Shown here one piece after another: positions 1 through 9,557 of a DNA stretch of 26,091 nucleotides. Each line of letters opens with the position of its first letter. The first letter of the stretch is position 1. Below the pieces are notes generated by a model that had not been told where the DNA came from, did not search any database, and saw only the letters and a program-made list of their open reading frames with translations. Made by a program: the position numbers and the translations under genes. Source of the stretch: a virus. The DNA is taken from the IMG/VR virus record IMGVR_UViG_3300025138_000301, positions 1-26,091 of that record. One strand, 5' to 3'.

Positions 1-2
1 AC

Positions 3-224
3 ACAGCTAACCTAGCATCAGCAATGTCTAATGCGCTTTATACTGGATTAGCTTCAGCAAGAGACGTTAGCACAGGAACAAATGTTGTAGCGGCAGATGG
101 AAATACAACAAGAACAGTTGGTGCATCTGCTTTTCATGTTTGGGCCGCGTTTTCTGGTCAATCAAACAAAACTCTGTATGATGCCCTATTTATAGATATT
201 GTGATTCACGGAGACCTAGCATAA
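3..224 (+). CDS. Virion (tail/fibre-type) protein, C-terminal part
   Basis: The reading frame is open from the first bases of the window and stops with TAA at 222-224, so only the C-terminal part is present; the in-frame ATG at 24 need not be the real start. The visible part is rich in Ala, Thr, Gly and Asn, without charged clusters or membrane segments, as expected of a phage structural protein. It ends in the residues IVIHGDLA, nearly the same as the end of the next protein (MVIAHGDLA), suggesting related tail or fibre components. Its stop overlaps the next ATG by one base (TAATG), so translation is probably coupled. Position directly before the stabilisation protein supports a virion role; the exact function is unknown. 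Confidence 0.6.
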   Translation, partial: TANLASAMSNALYTGLASARDVSTGTNVVAADGNTTRTVGASAFHVWAAFSGQSNKTLYDALFIDIVIHGDLA

Positions 225-700
225 TGAGTAAAGCAGCACAACTAGCCGCATATCAGGCAGGTCTTAAAACTGCCCTTATTGAATTTACAGACGGTGATGA
301 CGCTATAACCATTGCTGATGCAGGGGTTGTCACACTGTTAAACACAGCCGTAGCCAAGTCTGAAGGCGGCGCTGTTACAACCAATATTGCACAGGGTCTG
401 GCGAAGTGCTGGTTTAACTTTGACCAAGACGCTCCTGCGGTTGATGACAGCCTAAACATCTCAAGCATTACCGACACAGGCACAGGGCTTTTCGACCCGC
501 AGTGGAATAATAATTTTGCAAATGTAAATTACGCTTGTTCTGGAATGACTGGAGATACATTTTTTATAAGTTTGGACGATGGGCATGAAGAAACTGTTTT
601 AACAACAACAGGTGATTGTGCGATGGCAGTGATTCAACATTCAGGTGGGCATACTGACAACGAACAAACTATGGTCATAGCACACGGAGACCTCGCATAG
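224..700 (+). CDS. Virion protein with SSITDxGTG-type repeat domain
   Basis: This 158-residue protein starts at the ATG of a TAATG junction. Residues about 62-107 (KCWFNFDQ..., then NISSITDTGTGLF, then NVNYACSGM) fit a pattern I know from many phage tail-fibre and small virion proteins, usually written KAWVNFNG...SFNVSSITDNGTGDY...NY. From family knowledge this is a beta-rich virion module; whether it is fibre, decoration or receptor-binding here cannot be told. The C-terminus HGDLA is shared with the upstream gene. There is no signal peptide or membrane segment. The TAG stop overlaps the GTG start of the next gene by one base. Confidence is good for a structural protein and low for its precise place in the particle. 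Confidence 0.65.
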   Translation: MSKAAQLAAYQAGLKTALIEFTDGDDAITIADAGVVTLLNTAVAKSEGGAVTTNIAQGLAKCWFNFDQDAPAVDDSLNISSITDTGTGLFDPQWNNNFANVNYACSGMTGDTFFISLDDGHEETVLTTTGDCAMAVIQHSGGHTDNEQTMVIAHGDLA

Positions 701-2565
701 TGCCCTTAAGCAAGCTCCAATTCAAACCCGGTATTAATAGAGAAGGCACAAACTACTCTAACGAGGGTGGCTGGTTTGATGGTGACAAAATTAGGTTTCG
801 TAACGGTTATGCAGAACGCATAGGCGGCTGGGTTCGTGCATCTGAGAACAAGTTCACGGGAACTGCTCGTAAGATATATGATTTTGTAACGCTGGCTTCT
901 GCTAATCTTTTGTTTATAGGCACTGAGCAAAAAGCATTTCTTGAAAACTCTGGCACGTTTAGCGACATAACCCCTATTCGCTCTACCGTTACATTAGGCA
1001 CTAATCCTGTAACAACAGGATCTGCGGGGTCGGGAATTGTCACAGTAACAACAGGATCTGCACACGGCGCAATTACGGGGGACTTTGTTACCTTTACTGG
1101 GCTAACAACAACAGACGGCATTACTGCGGCACAGTTAAACATTGAACACCAGATAACATCTGTGCCTAGCACCACTACCTTCACGGTATTAACCGCAGGT
1201 GCGGCTACTTCAGGTTCTACGGCTGGCGGAGGTGGTAGTAAGACAGCGGCGTTTCAGATCAATATTGGAATTACAACCACGGTTCTTGGTTCGGGTTGGA
1301 GTGCAGGAACATGGGGTCGATTTGAATGGGGTTCCTCTTCTGGTTCTTTGGCAGGCGATACTTTGCGTCTTTGGGCGGCAGATAATTTTGGCGAAGACTT
1401 AATATTTAATGTAATGAATGGTGAGATATTCTATTGGGATGCTACAAACGGCGCAAGTACAAGAGCCGTATCTTTAACAAGTTTGACTGGCGCAAGTGAT
1501 GTTCCTGTTGTAGCTCGTAAGATTCTAGTGTCAGACGTAGACAGGCACTGCATAGCATTTGGTGCAAATACAATAGGCACAACAGTGCAAGATCCGTTGC
1601 TTATTCGTTTTAGCAGTCAAGAATCCGTTGTTGACTGGACACCTACCGCCACTAACACTGCTGGAGATCTTAGATTGTCTAAGGGCAGTGAGATAATTAC
1701 AGCGTTGCAAACAAGTCGTCAGATCCTTGTTTGGACAGATCAGTCACTTTATTCCATGCAATTTATTGGTAGCCCTTTTACTTTTGGTGTTTCAATGCTT
1801 GCAGACAATACTCGTATTGCTGGCCCCAATGCAGCTATTGCTGTGAACGATGTTGTATTCTGGATGGGACAAGAAAACTTTTATTTATATGACGGTCGCA
1901 TTCAAGCAATACCCTGCACTGTGAGAGACTATGTGTTCGGTGACATGAACAATCAACAATCCTTTAAGTTTCATGCAGGATCTATTGGCAGTCAAACAGA
2001 GATATGGTGGTACTACTGTTCTTCTGGTTCTGCTGAGATAGACCGTTATGTAGTGTACAACTACGGGCAGAAGATCTGGTACTACGGTACACTTGTTCGT
2101 ACTGCGTGGAATGATCGTGCGTCTGGACTGCGTAGTTTCCCGCAAGCAACAGGCACAGACAATTATCTTTATAATCATGAAAATGGTTTGGATGATTTTA
2201 GCACAGGCAGCGCAGTAGCAATTAACTCTTTTGTGGAATCTTCAGACTTTGACATAGGTGATGGTCAACAATTTATGTTGGTCAACCGTATTCTTCCTGA
2301 TTTAAGTTTTAATGGGTCAACATCGTCAAATCCTGCTGCAAAATTTACAGTCAAAAGTCGTGATTTTACAGGCGACAATTTTACTGAATCCTCTTCAGGA
2401 GAAGCTGTTAGAACAGCTACTAGCCCTGTTGAGCAGTATACAGACAAGATTGACTTGAGAGCCCGTGGTAGGCACATGGCAATTCGTGTAGAGAACACAG
2501 CAGTAGGCGTAAAATGGAGGCTAGGCGCACCAAGGATTGACGCAAGGGCGGATGGAAGAAGATGA
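700..2565 (+). CDS. P22-type DNA stabilisation / tail accessory protein
   Basis: The 621-residue protein begins with GTG (700-702), overlapping the upstream TAG by one base; the N-terminus reads PLSKLQFKPGINREGTNYS. That opening (KPGI.RE.T.YS.EGGW.DGDKIRFR.G..E.IGGW) matches what I recall of the phage stabilisation family, where P22 gp10 is the model: it binds beneath the portal after packaging and helps keep DNA inside the head. Residues about 95-180 are a Thr/Gly/Ser-rich insert of Ig-like character; the rest is beta-rich with many aromatics. It overlaps the next gene by four bases (ATGA). The assignment points to a short-tailed phage. A generic tail-hub or tubular protein is the main alternative. 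Confidence 0.75.
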   Translation: MPLSKLQFKPGINREGTNYSNEGGWFDGDKIRFRNGYAERIGGWVRASENKFTGTARKIYDFVTLASANLLFIGTEQKAFLENSGTFSDITPIRSTVTLGTNPVTTGSAGSGIVTVTTGSAHGAITGDFVTFTGLTTTDGITAAQLNIEHQITSVPSTTTFTVLTAGAATSGSTAGGGGSKTAAFQINIGITTTVLGSGWSAGTWGRFEWGSSSGSLAGDTLRLWAADNFGEDLIFNVMNGEIFYWDATNGASTRAVSLTSLTGASDVPVVARKILVSDVDRHCIAFGANTIGTTVQDPLLIRFSSQESVVDWTPTATNTAGDLRLSKGSEIITALQTSRQILVWTDQSLYSMQFIGSPFTFGVSMLADNTRIAGPNAAIAVNDVVFWMGQENFYLYDGRIQAIPCTVRDYVFGDMNNQQSFKFHAGSIGSQTEIWWYYCSSGSAEIDRYVVYNYGQKIWYYGTLVRTAWNDRASGLRSFPQATGTDNYLYNHENGLDDFSTGSAVAINSFVESSDFDIGDGQQFMLVNRILPDLSFNGSTSSNPAAKFTVKSRDFTGDNFTESSSGEAVRTATSPVEQYTDKIDLRARGRHMAIRVENTAVGVKWRLGAPRIDARADGRR

Positions 2566-2849
2566 CGAAAAAAGTATTACGTCCTATTTTGCCAATTCCC
2601 CCTGACGAATACGACCCAGTTTATCTAAATCAGCTTGTAAGAATTTTAGAACAATTAATAAACGAAGTGCGGTCTTCTGATGTTAATTTTCAAGGAATAC
2701 CAAGTAGCGGCTCTGCTAATTCTTTAGATCAAGGGGATTTTTACATAGCAGATGGTGGTTTTATAAAGCTTGTTGTGGCTACTGATTTTTTTTCAGGTAG
2801 TGTTATAGGAACAACTTCAATTGGTTCGGTGACTGTTTCAGTGTCTTAA
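2562..2849 (+). CDS. Small hypothetical protein after stabilisation gene
   Basis: This 95-residue protein overlaps the end of the stabilisation gene by four bases (ATGA), so it is probably translated by re-initiation. It has a proline-rich start (RPILPIPPDEYDP), an amphipathic helix about residues 22-40 (YLNQLVRILEQLINEVRSS) and a Gly/Ser/Val beta-like tail. No membrane segment or signal peptide is visible, so it is not an obvious holin. The helix followed by a beta tail could suit a small virion or adaptor protein, but I do not recognise the family. The 79 bases after it are noncoding and hold a perfect 12-bp palindrome. Confidence 0.6.
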   Translation: MTKKVLRPILPIPPDEYDPVYLNQLVRILEQLINEVRSSDVNFQGIPSSGSANSLDQGDFYIADGGFIKLVVATDFFSGSVIGTTSIGSVTVSVS

Positions 2850-2897
2850 CTGCCATATACTTGTGGGAATAGTCTAATAATGTTAAAGTTCAGTTGC

Positions 2898-2909
2898 GAA
2901 CAATTGTTC
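2898..2909. promoter_or_regulatory. Perfect dyad GAACAATTGTTC, candidate operator
   Basis: A perfect 12-bp palindrome sits in the 79-base gap ahead of the gene at 2929, upstream of its AAAAAGG ribosome site. It matches the G(T/A)ACAATTGT(T/A)C motif repeated in the islands at 22535-24990. It also fits the GAAC-N4-GTTC form of the Firmicutes LexA box, though host and binding protein are unknown. I see no convincing -35/-10 pair beside it. Confidence 0.45.
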
Positions 2910-2928
2910 TACTAAAAAGGTTTTTATT

Positions 2929-3780
2929 ATGGGCTTGTTTGACAATCTTAAAGACATAGCTATACCAGCAGCAATTGGCTATTTTGGTGGGCCTGCGGCA
3001 TCTTCTCTTTTGGGAGGGAACGCCATTCTTGGCGGTGCCGCAGCTAGTGGCCTTGGCAGTCTTGTTATGGGTGGCAAGCCAAAAGATGCATTAAGAGCCG
3101 CGTTGTTGGGTGGGCTTGGCGGCGCTGGGTCGGAATACATGCAAAACAGAGCTTTAACTAATGCGGCAACCAAGGCAGCCGCACCTTCAATTGGTAGTGG
3201 CATAGGGCAAGTTGATAACACTTTAGCTCAAGCAGCAGCAAGAAAATCTGCCGCTGATGCAGCAACCACACAAATAGCATCTGGCGCTTCATCCCCTGTT
3301 ACGACAGCAGGCAAAACAATGTCAGGAGACTTGTTAAAAAGTCTAAACCTTGCTGGTGATACAGAAGAGGGAAATATACTTTTTAGAGCTTTAAACACTC
3401 AATTAGGAGAGGGCGTAACCGCTGGATTAATTGCTAAACTTCTTGCTGGCGATGACGAAGACGAGGATAATAGAGGGTCTTTTGAAATTCGTCCTTATGC
3501 TCAAGGTGGTCCCGGAGGCAAGCTTGGCGGCATAAATTACAATCAAGGAGGCATTGTTCAATACCTTAATCAAGGTGGCATGCCACAGAATTACCCAAGG
3601 CGCGATGGCCCGATTGCCCCATATGAGGGCTCTGGCACTAAAGACGATGTACCAGCTATGTTAACTGCTGGTGAATTTGTAATGACCCGTGATGCTGTTA
3701 AAGGCGCAGGAGGGGGTGATTTAAATCAAGGACTTAACCGCATGTATGGTATGATGGATAAATTTGAGGGGATGGCGTAA
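2929..3780 (+). CDS. Gly/Ala-rich internal virion protein, tape-measure-like C-terminus
   Basis: The 283-residue protein starts at ATG 2929, nine bases after an AAAAAGG ribosome site. Residues about 10-75 are Gly/Ala-rich and hydrophobic (AAIGYFGGPAASSLLGG and following), able to lie against or enter a membrane. Residues about 239-257 read DDVPAMLTAGEFVMTRDAV, a motif seen near the end of many phage tape-measure and internal virion proteins. Between them are repeats of the type NQGG and an acidic stretch DDEDEDN. The gene opens a run of four large or medium virion genes before the lysozyme, the usual place of ejection proteins in short-tailed phages. The role in DNA ejection is inferred from composition and place. 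Confidence 0.65.
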   Translation: MGLFDNLKDIAIPAAIGYFGGPAASSLLGGNAILGGAAASGLGSLVMGGKPKDALRAALLGGLGGAGSEYMQNRALTNAATKAAAPSIGSGIGQVDNTLAQAAARKSAADAATTQIASGASSPVTTAGKTMSGDLLKSLNLAGDTEEGNILFRALNTQLGEGVTAGLIAKLLAGDDEDEDNRGSFEIRPYAQGGPGGKLGGINYNQGGIVQYLNQGGMPQNYPRRDGPIAPYEGSGTKDDVPAMLTAGEFVMTRDAVKGAGGGDLNQGLNRMYGMMDKFEGMA

Positions 3781-4682
3781 TGGCTACACAAACCGTAGAA
3801 CAGGTACAGCGCCTAGCTCCTTACCTTGAGGGTCTTGAGCAAAGGGTTTTAGGAACCGCGTTTGGTGAGTTTGATGGAAAAACACAAACCAGCCCTGGAT
3901 TATTAGACACCCCGCTTAACTTGCCTGCACAGCAAGTAGCTGGATTTGACCCCCTACAACAAGCAGCTTTTGATGCTGCTCCAGGAATGGTTGGATCATA
4001 TGCTCCGTTCATTCAAGGAGCTTCAGGTCAAACATTAGGCGGTCAAGCTGCCCTTGGTGGTGGCCTTGGTCTTTTAAATGACCCCACCGCTGCTGTTGCA
4101 CAGTATATGAACCCGTATCAATCTACAGTCATTGATGAAATTAATCGTCAGGCTCAGATTGGCAAACAACAAAGAGATGCAACGGCTGTAAGAGCCGGTG
4201 CTTTTGGTGGATCTCGTCAAGGAATTCAAGACGCTGAAGCGGAGGGACGTAGGCTTTCTGCTATAGGAGAAGCTCAAAGACAAGGCTATTCTGATGCTAT
4301 TACATCGTCACAGAAAGCAGCGCAGCTTATGGGTGGCCTTGGACAGGCATACGGAACTTTAGCTTCAACTACAGCAGATTTAGGCCGTGTTCAGTCAGAG
4401 CTTGGTCGTGGTGATCTTGGAATGCTTTCACAATTAGGAGAGACAGGACGCAATTATCAGCAACAAGTTCTTGAAGCTCAACGTCAAAACCAATTGCAAG
4501 CAACACAAGAGCCATTTACTAGATTAGAGCTTGGTCAAAATCTTCTTAAAGGCATTCCTAGCGCGGGGTTATCTTCAACATTTAAGTCTTCAACAACCCC
4601 AGCAACCAATCCATTTTTGGCTGGCATTGGAGCATACACCGCTCTTCAAGGTATTAAACCTTCTGGTACTGTAGCAAATTAG
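3780..4682 (+). CDS. Probable internal virion / ejection protein (GAFGGSRQ type)
   Basis: The 300-residue protein starts at the ATG of a TAATG junction with the upstream gene. It is rich in Gln, Gly and Ala. Around residues 110-150 it reads YMNPYQSTVIDEI, then a Gln/Arg-rich helix, then AGAFGGSRQ, a pattern I recall from structural proteins of marine podoviruses. Residues about 150-245 are mostly helical with heptad-like Leu/Gln spacing (LGRVQSELGRGDLGMLSQLG), consistent with a coiled coil. There are no enzyme motifs and no signal peptide. Position in the virion block and composition support an internal or ejection role; the family is not formally identified. Confidence 0.6.
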   Translation: MATQTVEQVQRLAPYLEGLEQRVLGTAFGEFDGKTQTSPGLLDTPLNLPAQQVAGFDPLQQAAFDAAPGMVGSYAPFIQGASGQTLGGQAALGGGLGLLNDPTAAVAQYMNPYQSTVIDEINRQAQIGKQQRDATAVRAGAFGGSRQGIQDAEAEGRRLSAIGEAQRQGYSDAITSSQKAAQLMGGLGQAYGTLASTTADLGRVQSELGRGDLGMLSQLGETGRNYQQQVLEAQRQNQLQATQEPFTRLELGQNLLKGIPSAGLSSTFKSSTTPATNPFLAGIGAYTALQGIKPSGTVAN

Positions 4683-4693
4683 GAGGGGTATAA

Positions 4694-6652
4694 ATGACAC
4701 AAGTTAATATAAGCGGTAAAACCTACACTGTTACTCCAAATGGAAGTGTTCTTGGCCCCTCTGGTAATAATGTATCTAACGCAAACATTGTTGCTATTGC
4801 TAAAGCACAAGCGGCATCTCCTGCGCTAAACCAAAGAATATCTGCTCTTAATAGTGGAATTGGTAAAGTTCCTGTTGACGGAGAAAGGGCTTTGAGTACT
4901 GAAAGAGGATTTGATCAAAAAGGTTTATATTCAGGAATGGACGAAGGCCTTAGTAATTTGTTGCCTAAATTTAAAGAAAAACAAAATTTATCGCCATTTG
5001 TAAATTTAGTAGGCGGTATCACTACCGGCGCCGTTAGAGGAGCAGGAGAACTTGCTGATTTTATAGGAGACACAGGTTCAGCATTAGGGCAAAACATTGG
5101 TGATTATTTTACTCGTCCAGTGGGCTTGGATGATGAAATAGAAAGTCAAAGAGAGCAAAAAAAGTCCAACCCACTTGGTTTAATTTCTGATGATATTTTT
5201 AGTGAGGCGGCAGCGGTAGAAGCTCAAGCAGAAAGAGATTCATCTTATGCAGATGCTGCAGCTTCAATGGCTGCAGCGGGTCAAAAACGAGAAAAATTTC
5301 CTAATCGTCCATCAGGCACTTTTACTTCAAGTAAAGAAACCAATAATAAAGAAAATATTGTTAAAGACAGTGCCAATAATGCTAGTGACGAAGACGAGGA
5401 TAATAATGCTAGTTCGGTTCCGGGCGCAGACACACCAGCCAAAGAAGCTACTGTTAATGCTTTAGATGAATATTTAAAGCTTGCAAGACCCGGCATAGCG
5501 CCAAAAGATTACGATGAGTATATGAAAGAATTTGCTGATGCCACTGGCCTTGATGTATCTGGTCAACCAGATAACAGCCAAGCTTTGATGGCATTTGGTT
5601 TAGCTCTAATGCAAAATAAAGCTGGCAAAGGGTTTAATGTTGGTGAGATATTATCTGCGACTGGTGCCGCTGGTGAAAAGGCTATGCCAGCGTTAGAAAA
5701 AGCAAGGAATAATGCTAAAACAATCCGCGCAAAAGCTGGCGAATACGCTCTTGGTCGCAAAAAAGAAGACCAAGCTGCGGCGATGAAACGCGAACAATTC
5801 TACGTTATTCCTAAAGGCAAGCTCGGAGGGCCTTTAGGTGTTGTCGATGCAATCACCAAAGGTAAGGGAGAGTTTGCTGACCTGAATTCTTATGAGCTTA
5901 ACAACCTAAATACTAACGAAGAATTTAATTCACAATATGAAATAGTTAAAGCGTCTGATTATAGTGAGCTTGTAAAAGAAGCTTTAAAGACTCCAGAGGT
6001 AAAAGATTTATATCAAACAGGATCTACACCGATTGCTTTATTTGATGGTGCGCCAAAAGACATTGGACTTATGGTTCAGCTTCCAGACTTAAACAATCCA
6101 AAAGCCAGAGGAATGGTGCCGGGTATCCAAGGCGGCGCTGCTGAATCTATTCAATATGTTCGTGATATGGAAAAAGATTTAGGCAAGCAAAAAGAATTTT
6201 TTGGTGGAATAGCCGGTCTACTAAACAGAACAGGCACTGGTGCTGTTGAGCAAACCAGAAGCGCTATTGTGCAAGGGCTTAGAAACCTCGGTCTTGATGC
6301 TGGGGGTGAAACAGACCCAATTAAACAAATACAAGTCATGTTAACAGAACTAAAAGCTAAAAATGCTGCTCAAATACTTGGAGAGTCAGGAAAAACTTTG
6401 TCTGATAACGATAGAAAAATGGTGGCTGAGATAGTGGGTGGAATATCGTTTACTGACGGTGATGAGGCGCTATTGGTGCAAAAGCTTGGAAGGTTGTATG
6501 ATGCGGTTGTTGGAAAAGCAGAGCAAAACTTAAATCAGGCTTATAGAACGCTTGACTCATATGGCGTAAAATACGGAAACTCGAAAAGAGATACGGGTGT
6601 TCGCAAAGGCAAAGATGATCAAGGTGAATATATTGATCTAACCTCGCAGTGA
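4694..6652 (+). CDS. Large internal virion protein, unidentified
   Basis: The 652-residue protein starts at ATG 4694 after a strong ribosome site (AGGAGGGG, 4681-4688). Residues about 96-150 hold a Gly-rich hydrophobic segment (VGGITTGAVRGAGELADFIG). Residues about 170-250 are low-complexity, rich in Ala, Glu, Asn, Asp and Ser, probably disordered. Residues about 290-370 contain Ala-rich helices. The C-terminal third (about 480-640) is a compact helical part including AQILGESGKTLSDNDRKM, which I associate with internal proteins of marine phages. There are no catalytic motifs. It lies between two other probable internal proteins, so an ejected core protein is likely, but this is inference. Confidence 0.6.
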   Translation: MTQVNISGKTYTVTPNGSVLGPSGNNVSNANIVAIAKAQAASPALNQRISALNSGIGKVPVDGERALSTERGFDQKGLYSGMDEGLSNLLPKFKEKQNLSPFVNLVGGITTGAVRGAGELADFIGDTGSALGQNIGDYFTRPVGLDDEIESQREQKKSNPLGLISDDIFSEAAAVEAQAERDSSYADAAASMAAAGQKREKFPNRPSGTFTSSKETNNKENIVKDSANNASDEDEDNNASSVPGADTPAKEATVNALDEYLKLARPGIAPKDYDEYMKEFADATGLDVSGQPDNSQALMAFGLALMQNKAGKGFNVGEILSATGAAGEKAMPALEKARNNAKTIRAKAGEYALGRKKEDQAAAMKREQFYVIPKGKLGGPLGVVDAITKGKGEFADLNSYELNNLNTNEEFNSQYEIVKASDYSELVKEALKTPEVKDLYQTGSTPIALFDGAPKDIGLMVQLPDLNNPKARGMVPGIQGGAAESIQYVRDMEKDLGKQKEFFGGIAGLLNRTGTGAVEQTRSAIVQGLRNLGLDAGGETDPIKQIQVMLTELKAKNAAQILGESGKTLSDNDRKMVAEIVGGISFTDGDEALLVQKLGRLYDAVVGKAEQNLNQAYRTLDSYGVKYGNSKRDTGVRKGKDDQGEYIDLTSQ

Positions 6653-6659
6653 GGATCTA

Positions 6660-9557
6660 ATGGGATTTATAAGAGTAAAGACAGATGACGGCATGCAGCG
6701 TATCAAGATTGTTGGTGATGAGCCAACAAGCGAAGAGGTGTCTAAAATACAAAATTATTTTTCACCATCATCTAAAGAGGTTCAAAAATCTTCTTTTTCT
6801 GACTTAATGGAGCAAACAAAATCCGCATCTCGTGATAAGGGCTTTGATTACAAAACTGGCGCAGACTCTGGCCTTAGAGCAAAAATATCTTTTGGCGAAA
6901 CAGGCGAAGAACAAGAGGCTATCCTTGCCAAAGTAGTTGGTAAAGAAGGATATACACGAGATTCTTTTGGTAGACTTGCTTTAACACCAGAGGGTCAACG
7001 TAAAAGAGGTATGGAGAACATTACTGGGAATCTAATCATTGAAGATGAAGGGTTCTCTATGGGGGACTTTGCTGACTTAGCTGGTATAGTTCCAGAAACT
7101 GCTGGTGCTATTGTTGGTGGTATATTGGGTCTTCCGGGTGGTTTGATTACCGCTTCATTAGGCGCAGCTGGTGGAGCGGCAGTGGGTCAAACCATAGAAG
7201 AGGGCATTGAAGCCCTGCTTGGCGTACAGAAACAAACATTAGGAGAAGTTGCTGGAGATGTAGCTACTGAGGCCGCAATTGCAGGCACACTTGAGTTTGT
7301 TACTCTCGGTACGTTTAATGCAATTCGCGGTGGCTTAAATATGGGCAAAGGAGCTATATCAAAGCCATTAGAGCAAGCTACTATTGAAGGGTCTGAACGC
7401 GGTGCTAGATTGATAGACAAAGGCGCTGCTCCCAGTCTTGAGAGGCTTGGAGCGCCAAGCACTTTAGCTTATGGTCAAAAACTAGCAGAAGGGGCAACCA
7501 AGAACACTGATCGTGTAATAAAAAACACTAATTTTGCTTTAGACACAGCAGAAGAATTTAAAGATATTCTTGGTAGGGCTGAAGTTGATGATGCTGGAGC
7601 AGCGTTTGCTGATGTTGCAGGTCGTAGATTTAAAGAACTAAACCAAACGCAAAAAGAAGCGTCTGACGCATCAATGAAGGCTGTTAAAGATAGCATTAAT
7701 GTTATTGAAAGATCTCTAGATGAAGGCTTTGATATAAATGACTCTACTCTTCAAGCCATAACAGGTTCGTTCCAAACCTTTAGCCGTGTAAGCGGAAGCC
7801 AATTTCGTGTTATGGATGAAATGTTAAGCAAACTTCAGTTTGAAGACGCAGCAGGAGTAGTTAAAGAAGGTGGGAAAGCTCGGATTATAAACACTGGAAT
7901 TATTGAAGGCGCTGTTAAGGATCTTGAAGAAGCAGTCGGCGCTAGGTCCGTTTTGCCATCTCCAGTACAACAAGCAATGCGGGGCATTGAGGAGCTTGCT
8001 TTAAAAGGAAAAGGCAAGGCTTCTTTTGAACAACTAGCTAATCAACGCAAATTAGTTAATGACGCTTTGTTTGACAACGATTTAGGCCCAGCTACTACCG
8101 AACAATTGTTCAAGTTACGCAGTGCTTTTGATTCAACTCTTGAATCTGTAAATTTACAAAGTATACCAGGAATAGCAAAGGGCCAGCAAAAACAACTTGG
8201 CGCTATAGCAACGCAGAGAGAGCTCGCCTTTAATACATATCGTGAAGGTTTAAAGGTTTTTGACGATCTTCAAAAGTTTGGCATTGTAAGAAATGTAAAA
8301 TCAGCGTCCAAAGACCCACGTTTTAATGTGGATCAATTTTTCAAAAAGGTAATTAAACCAAACTCTCCAGAACGATTAAAAGCTGTGTTTGCTGCTGTAG
8401 ACAACTCAGAAGAGGTTCGTAGTCAATTAGCTCGTGCATACTTAGACGATGCCATGAGAAAAACCAGCATTGACCTTATGGACCCATCATCTTTTAATGG
8501 TATGCGTTTTTTAAGTCAAATTCAAAGCCTTGGGACAACTGGTCGAGAATTGTTTGGCGAAAGTTGGCCTCAAGTACAAAGGCTTGCAGCTACTATAGCT
8601 CAGTCTGGTCCAACTAAAATAGATGGCGATATTGTCCAAAGAATTATGACACTTAACGCTGATAGACCACTTACTACCGCTTTAAAAGAGGTTGCAGACG
8701 CTAAAGAAGCTTTAGGTGCTGCTCAAAAAATAAGAGTTATTAGAGAATTTAACGAAGGCACACTAAGCCCAGAAGAGGCAGCGTCTTATATTGCAAGCCC
8801 CTCAAGAAGCATAACTGAAATAAACCAAATTAAAAGCTTCTTTAAGGATGACCCAGAGGCTTTAAATACTATTAGACAGTTTGTTTTAAACGATATTGTA
8901 AGCTCTGTTGGCGATGATGTGTTTACAGACACCTCAAAGGCTCTTGCTCTTGATAGGTTAATTAACAAACAGTACAAGCCTGGAGTATTAAATTCTTTAC
9001 TTGGAAAGGATATTGCTGAAGGACTAAAGCAATTTGCTGCGGATTTGGCTTATCTCGGAGATGTGGGCAAAGAAGGGGCTATTGTTGCTGCTCAATATGC
9101 CGCTCACCCAATAAGTAAAGCTGGGGCTAAAACCCGTATGTCACTTACCTCTAAATTTTTTGCAAATGAAAGAATAATGAAAGCCTTTGCCAGAAAAGGT
9201 CAGGGACTCCCAGATGCAAAAGGGTTCGGAGGAAAGGTATCTGGTGCATTAGATGCCGCTGTGTCTGGTGTAGGCGCTACTATGAGACCCTTAAGACAAG
9301 CTGGAGTAAGAGCAGTCATAGCGCCATCTGGACCTATTATTCAAGAATCAGACCAACAAGCATTTGCACAAACTCCGCCTGTTTCAGCATCTGCTCTTAA
9401 TTCTATAGATATAATACAACAACCCCAAACGGGAACAATTGCACCTGTTAAGCCAATGACGTTAAATAAAGACATTCGCACTATGGCCTCTTCTGACCCA
9501 TTTGTTGCTCAGGCGCTTGGCATTCGTGGGCCTACAGCAGGATTATTAAAAAGATGA
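6660..9557 (+). CDS. Very large internal virion / ejection protein
   Basis: At 965 residues this is the largest protein in the window. It starts at ATG 6660 with GAGG nearby (6650-6653). Residues about 134-182 form a long Gly/Ala/Ile-rich hydrophobic stretch (PETAGAIVGGILGLPGGL and on) that could insert in a membrane. Most of residues 230-870 is predicted by eye to be helical, rich in Ala, Glu, Lys and Gln. The C-terminal 80 residues are Pro/Gln/Ala-rich. Size, helical content and place just before the lysozyme match the internal core or ejection proteins that podoviruses inject to form a channel across the envelope. No transglycosylase motif was found. The final TGA overlaps the lysozyme start by four bases. 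Confidence 0.65.
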   Translation: MGFIRVKTDDGMQRIKIVGDEPTSEEVSKIQNYFSPSSKEVQKSSFSDLMEQTKSASRDKGFDYKTGADSGLRAKISFGETGEEQEAILAKVVGKEGYTRDSFGRLALTPEGQRKRGMENITGNLIIEDEGFSMGDFADLAGIVPETAGAIVGGILGLPGGLITASLGAAGGAAVGQTIEEGIEALLGVQKQTLGEVAGDVATEAAIAGTLEFVTLGTFNAIRGGLNMGKGAISKPLEQATIEGSERGARLIDKGAAPSLERLGAPSTLAYGQKLAEGATKNTDRVIKNTNFALDTAEEFKDILGRAEVDDAGAAFADVAGRRFKELNQTQKEASDASMKAVKDSINVIERSLDEGFDINDSTLQAITGSFQTFSRVSGSQFRVMDEMLSKLQFEDAAGVVKEGGKARIINTGIIEGAVKDLEEAVGARSVLPSPVQQAMRGIEELALKGKGKASFEQLANQRKLVNDALFDNDLGPATTEQLFKLRSAFDSTLESVNLQSIPGIAKGQQKQLGAIATQRELAFNTYREGLKVFDDLQKFGIVRNVKSASKDPRFNVDQFFKKVIKPNSPERLKAVFAAVDNSEEVRSQLARAYLDDAMRKTSIDLMDPSSFNGMRFLSQIQSLGTTGRELFGESWPQVQRLAATIAQSGPTKIDGDIVQRIMTLNADRPLTTALKEVADAKEALGAAQKIRVIREFNEGTLSPEEAASYIASPSRSITEINQIKSFFKDDPEALNTIRQFVLNDIVSSVGDDVFTDTSKALALDRLINKQYKPGVLNSLLGKDIAEGLKQFAADLAYLGDVGKEGAIVAAQYAAHPISKAGAKTRMSLTSKFFANERIMKAFARKGQGLPDAKGFGGKVSGALDAAVSGVGATMRPLRQAGVRAVIAPSGPIIQESDQQAFAQTPPVSASALNSIDIIQQPQTGTIAPVKPMTLNKDIRTMASSDPFVAQALGIRGPTAGLLKR

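Noticed and set aside
4074-9000. Several minus-strand frames of 60-90 codons opposite the virion genes
   Set aside because: They are shadows of strongly coding plus-strand genes, without ribosome sites or protein motifs.
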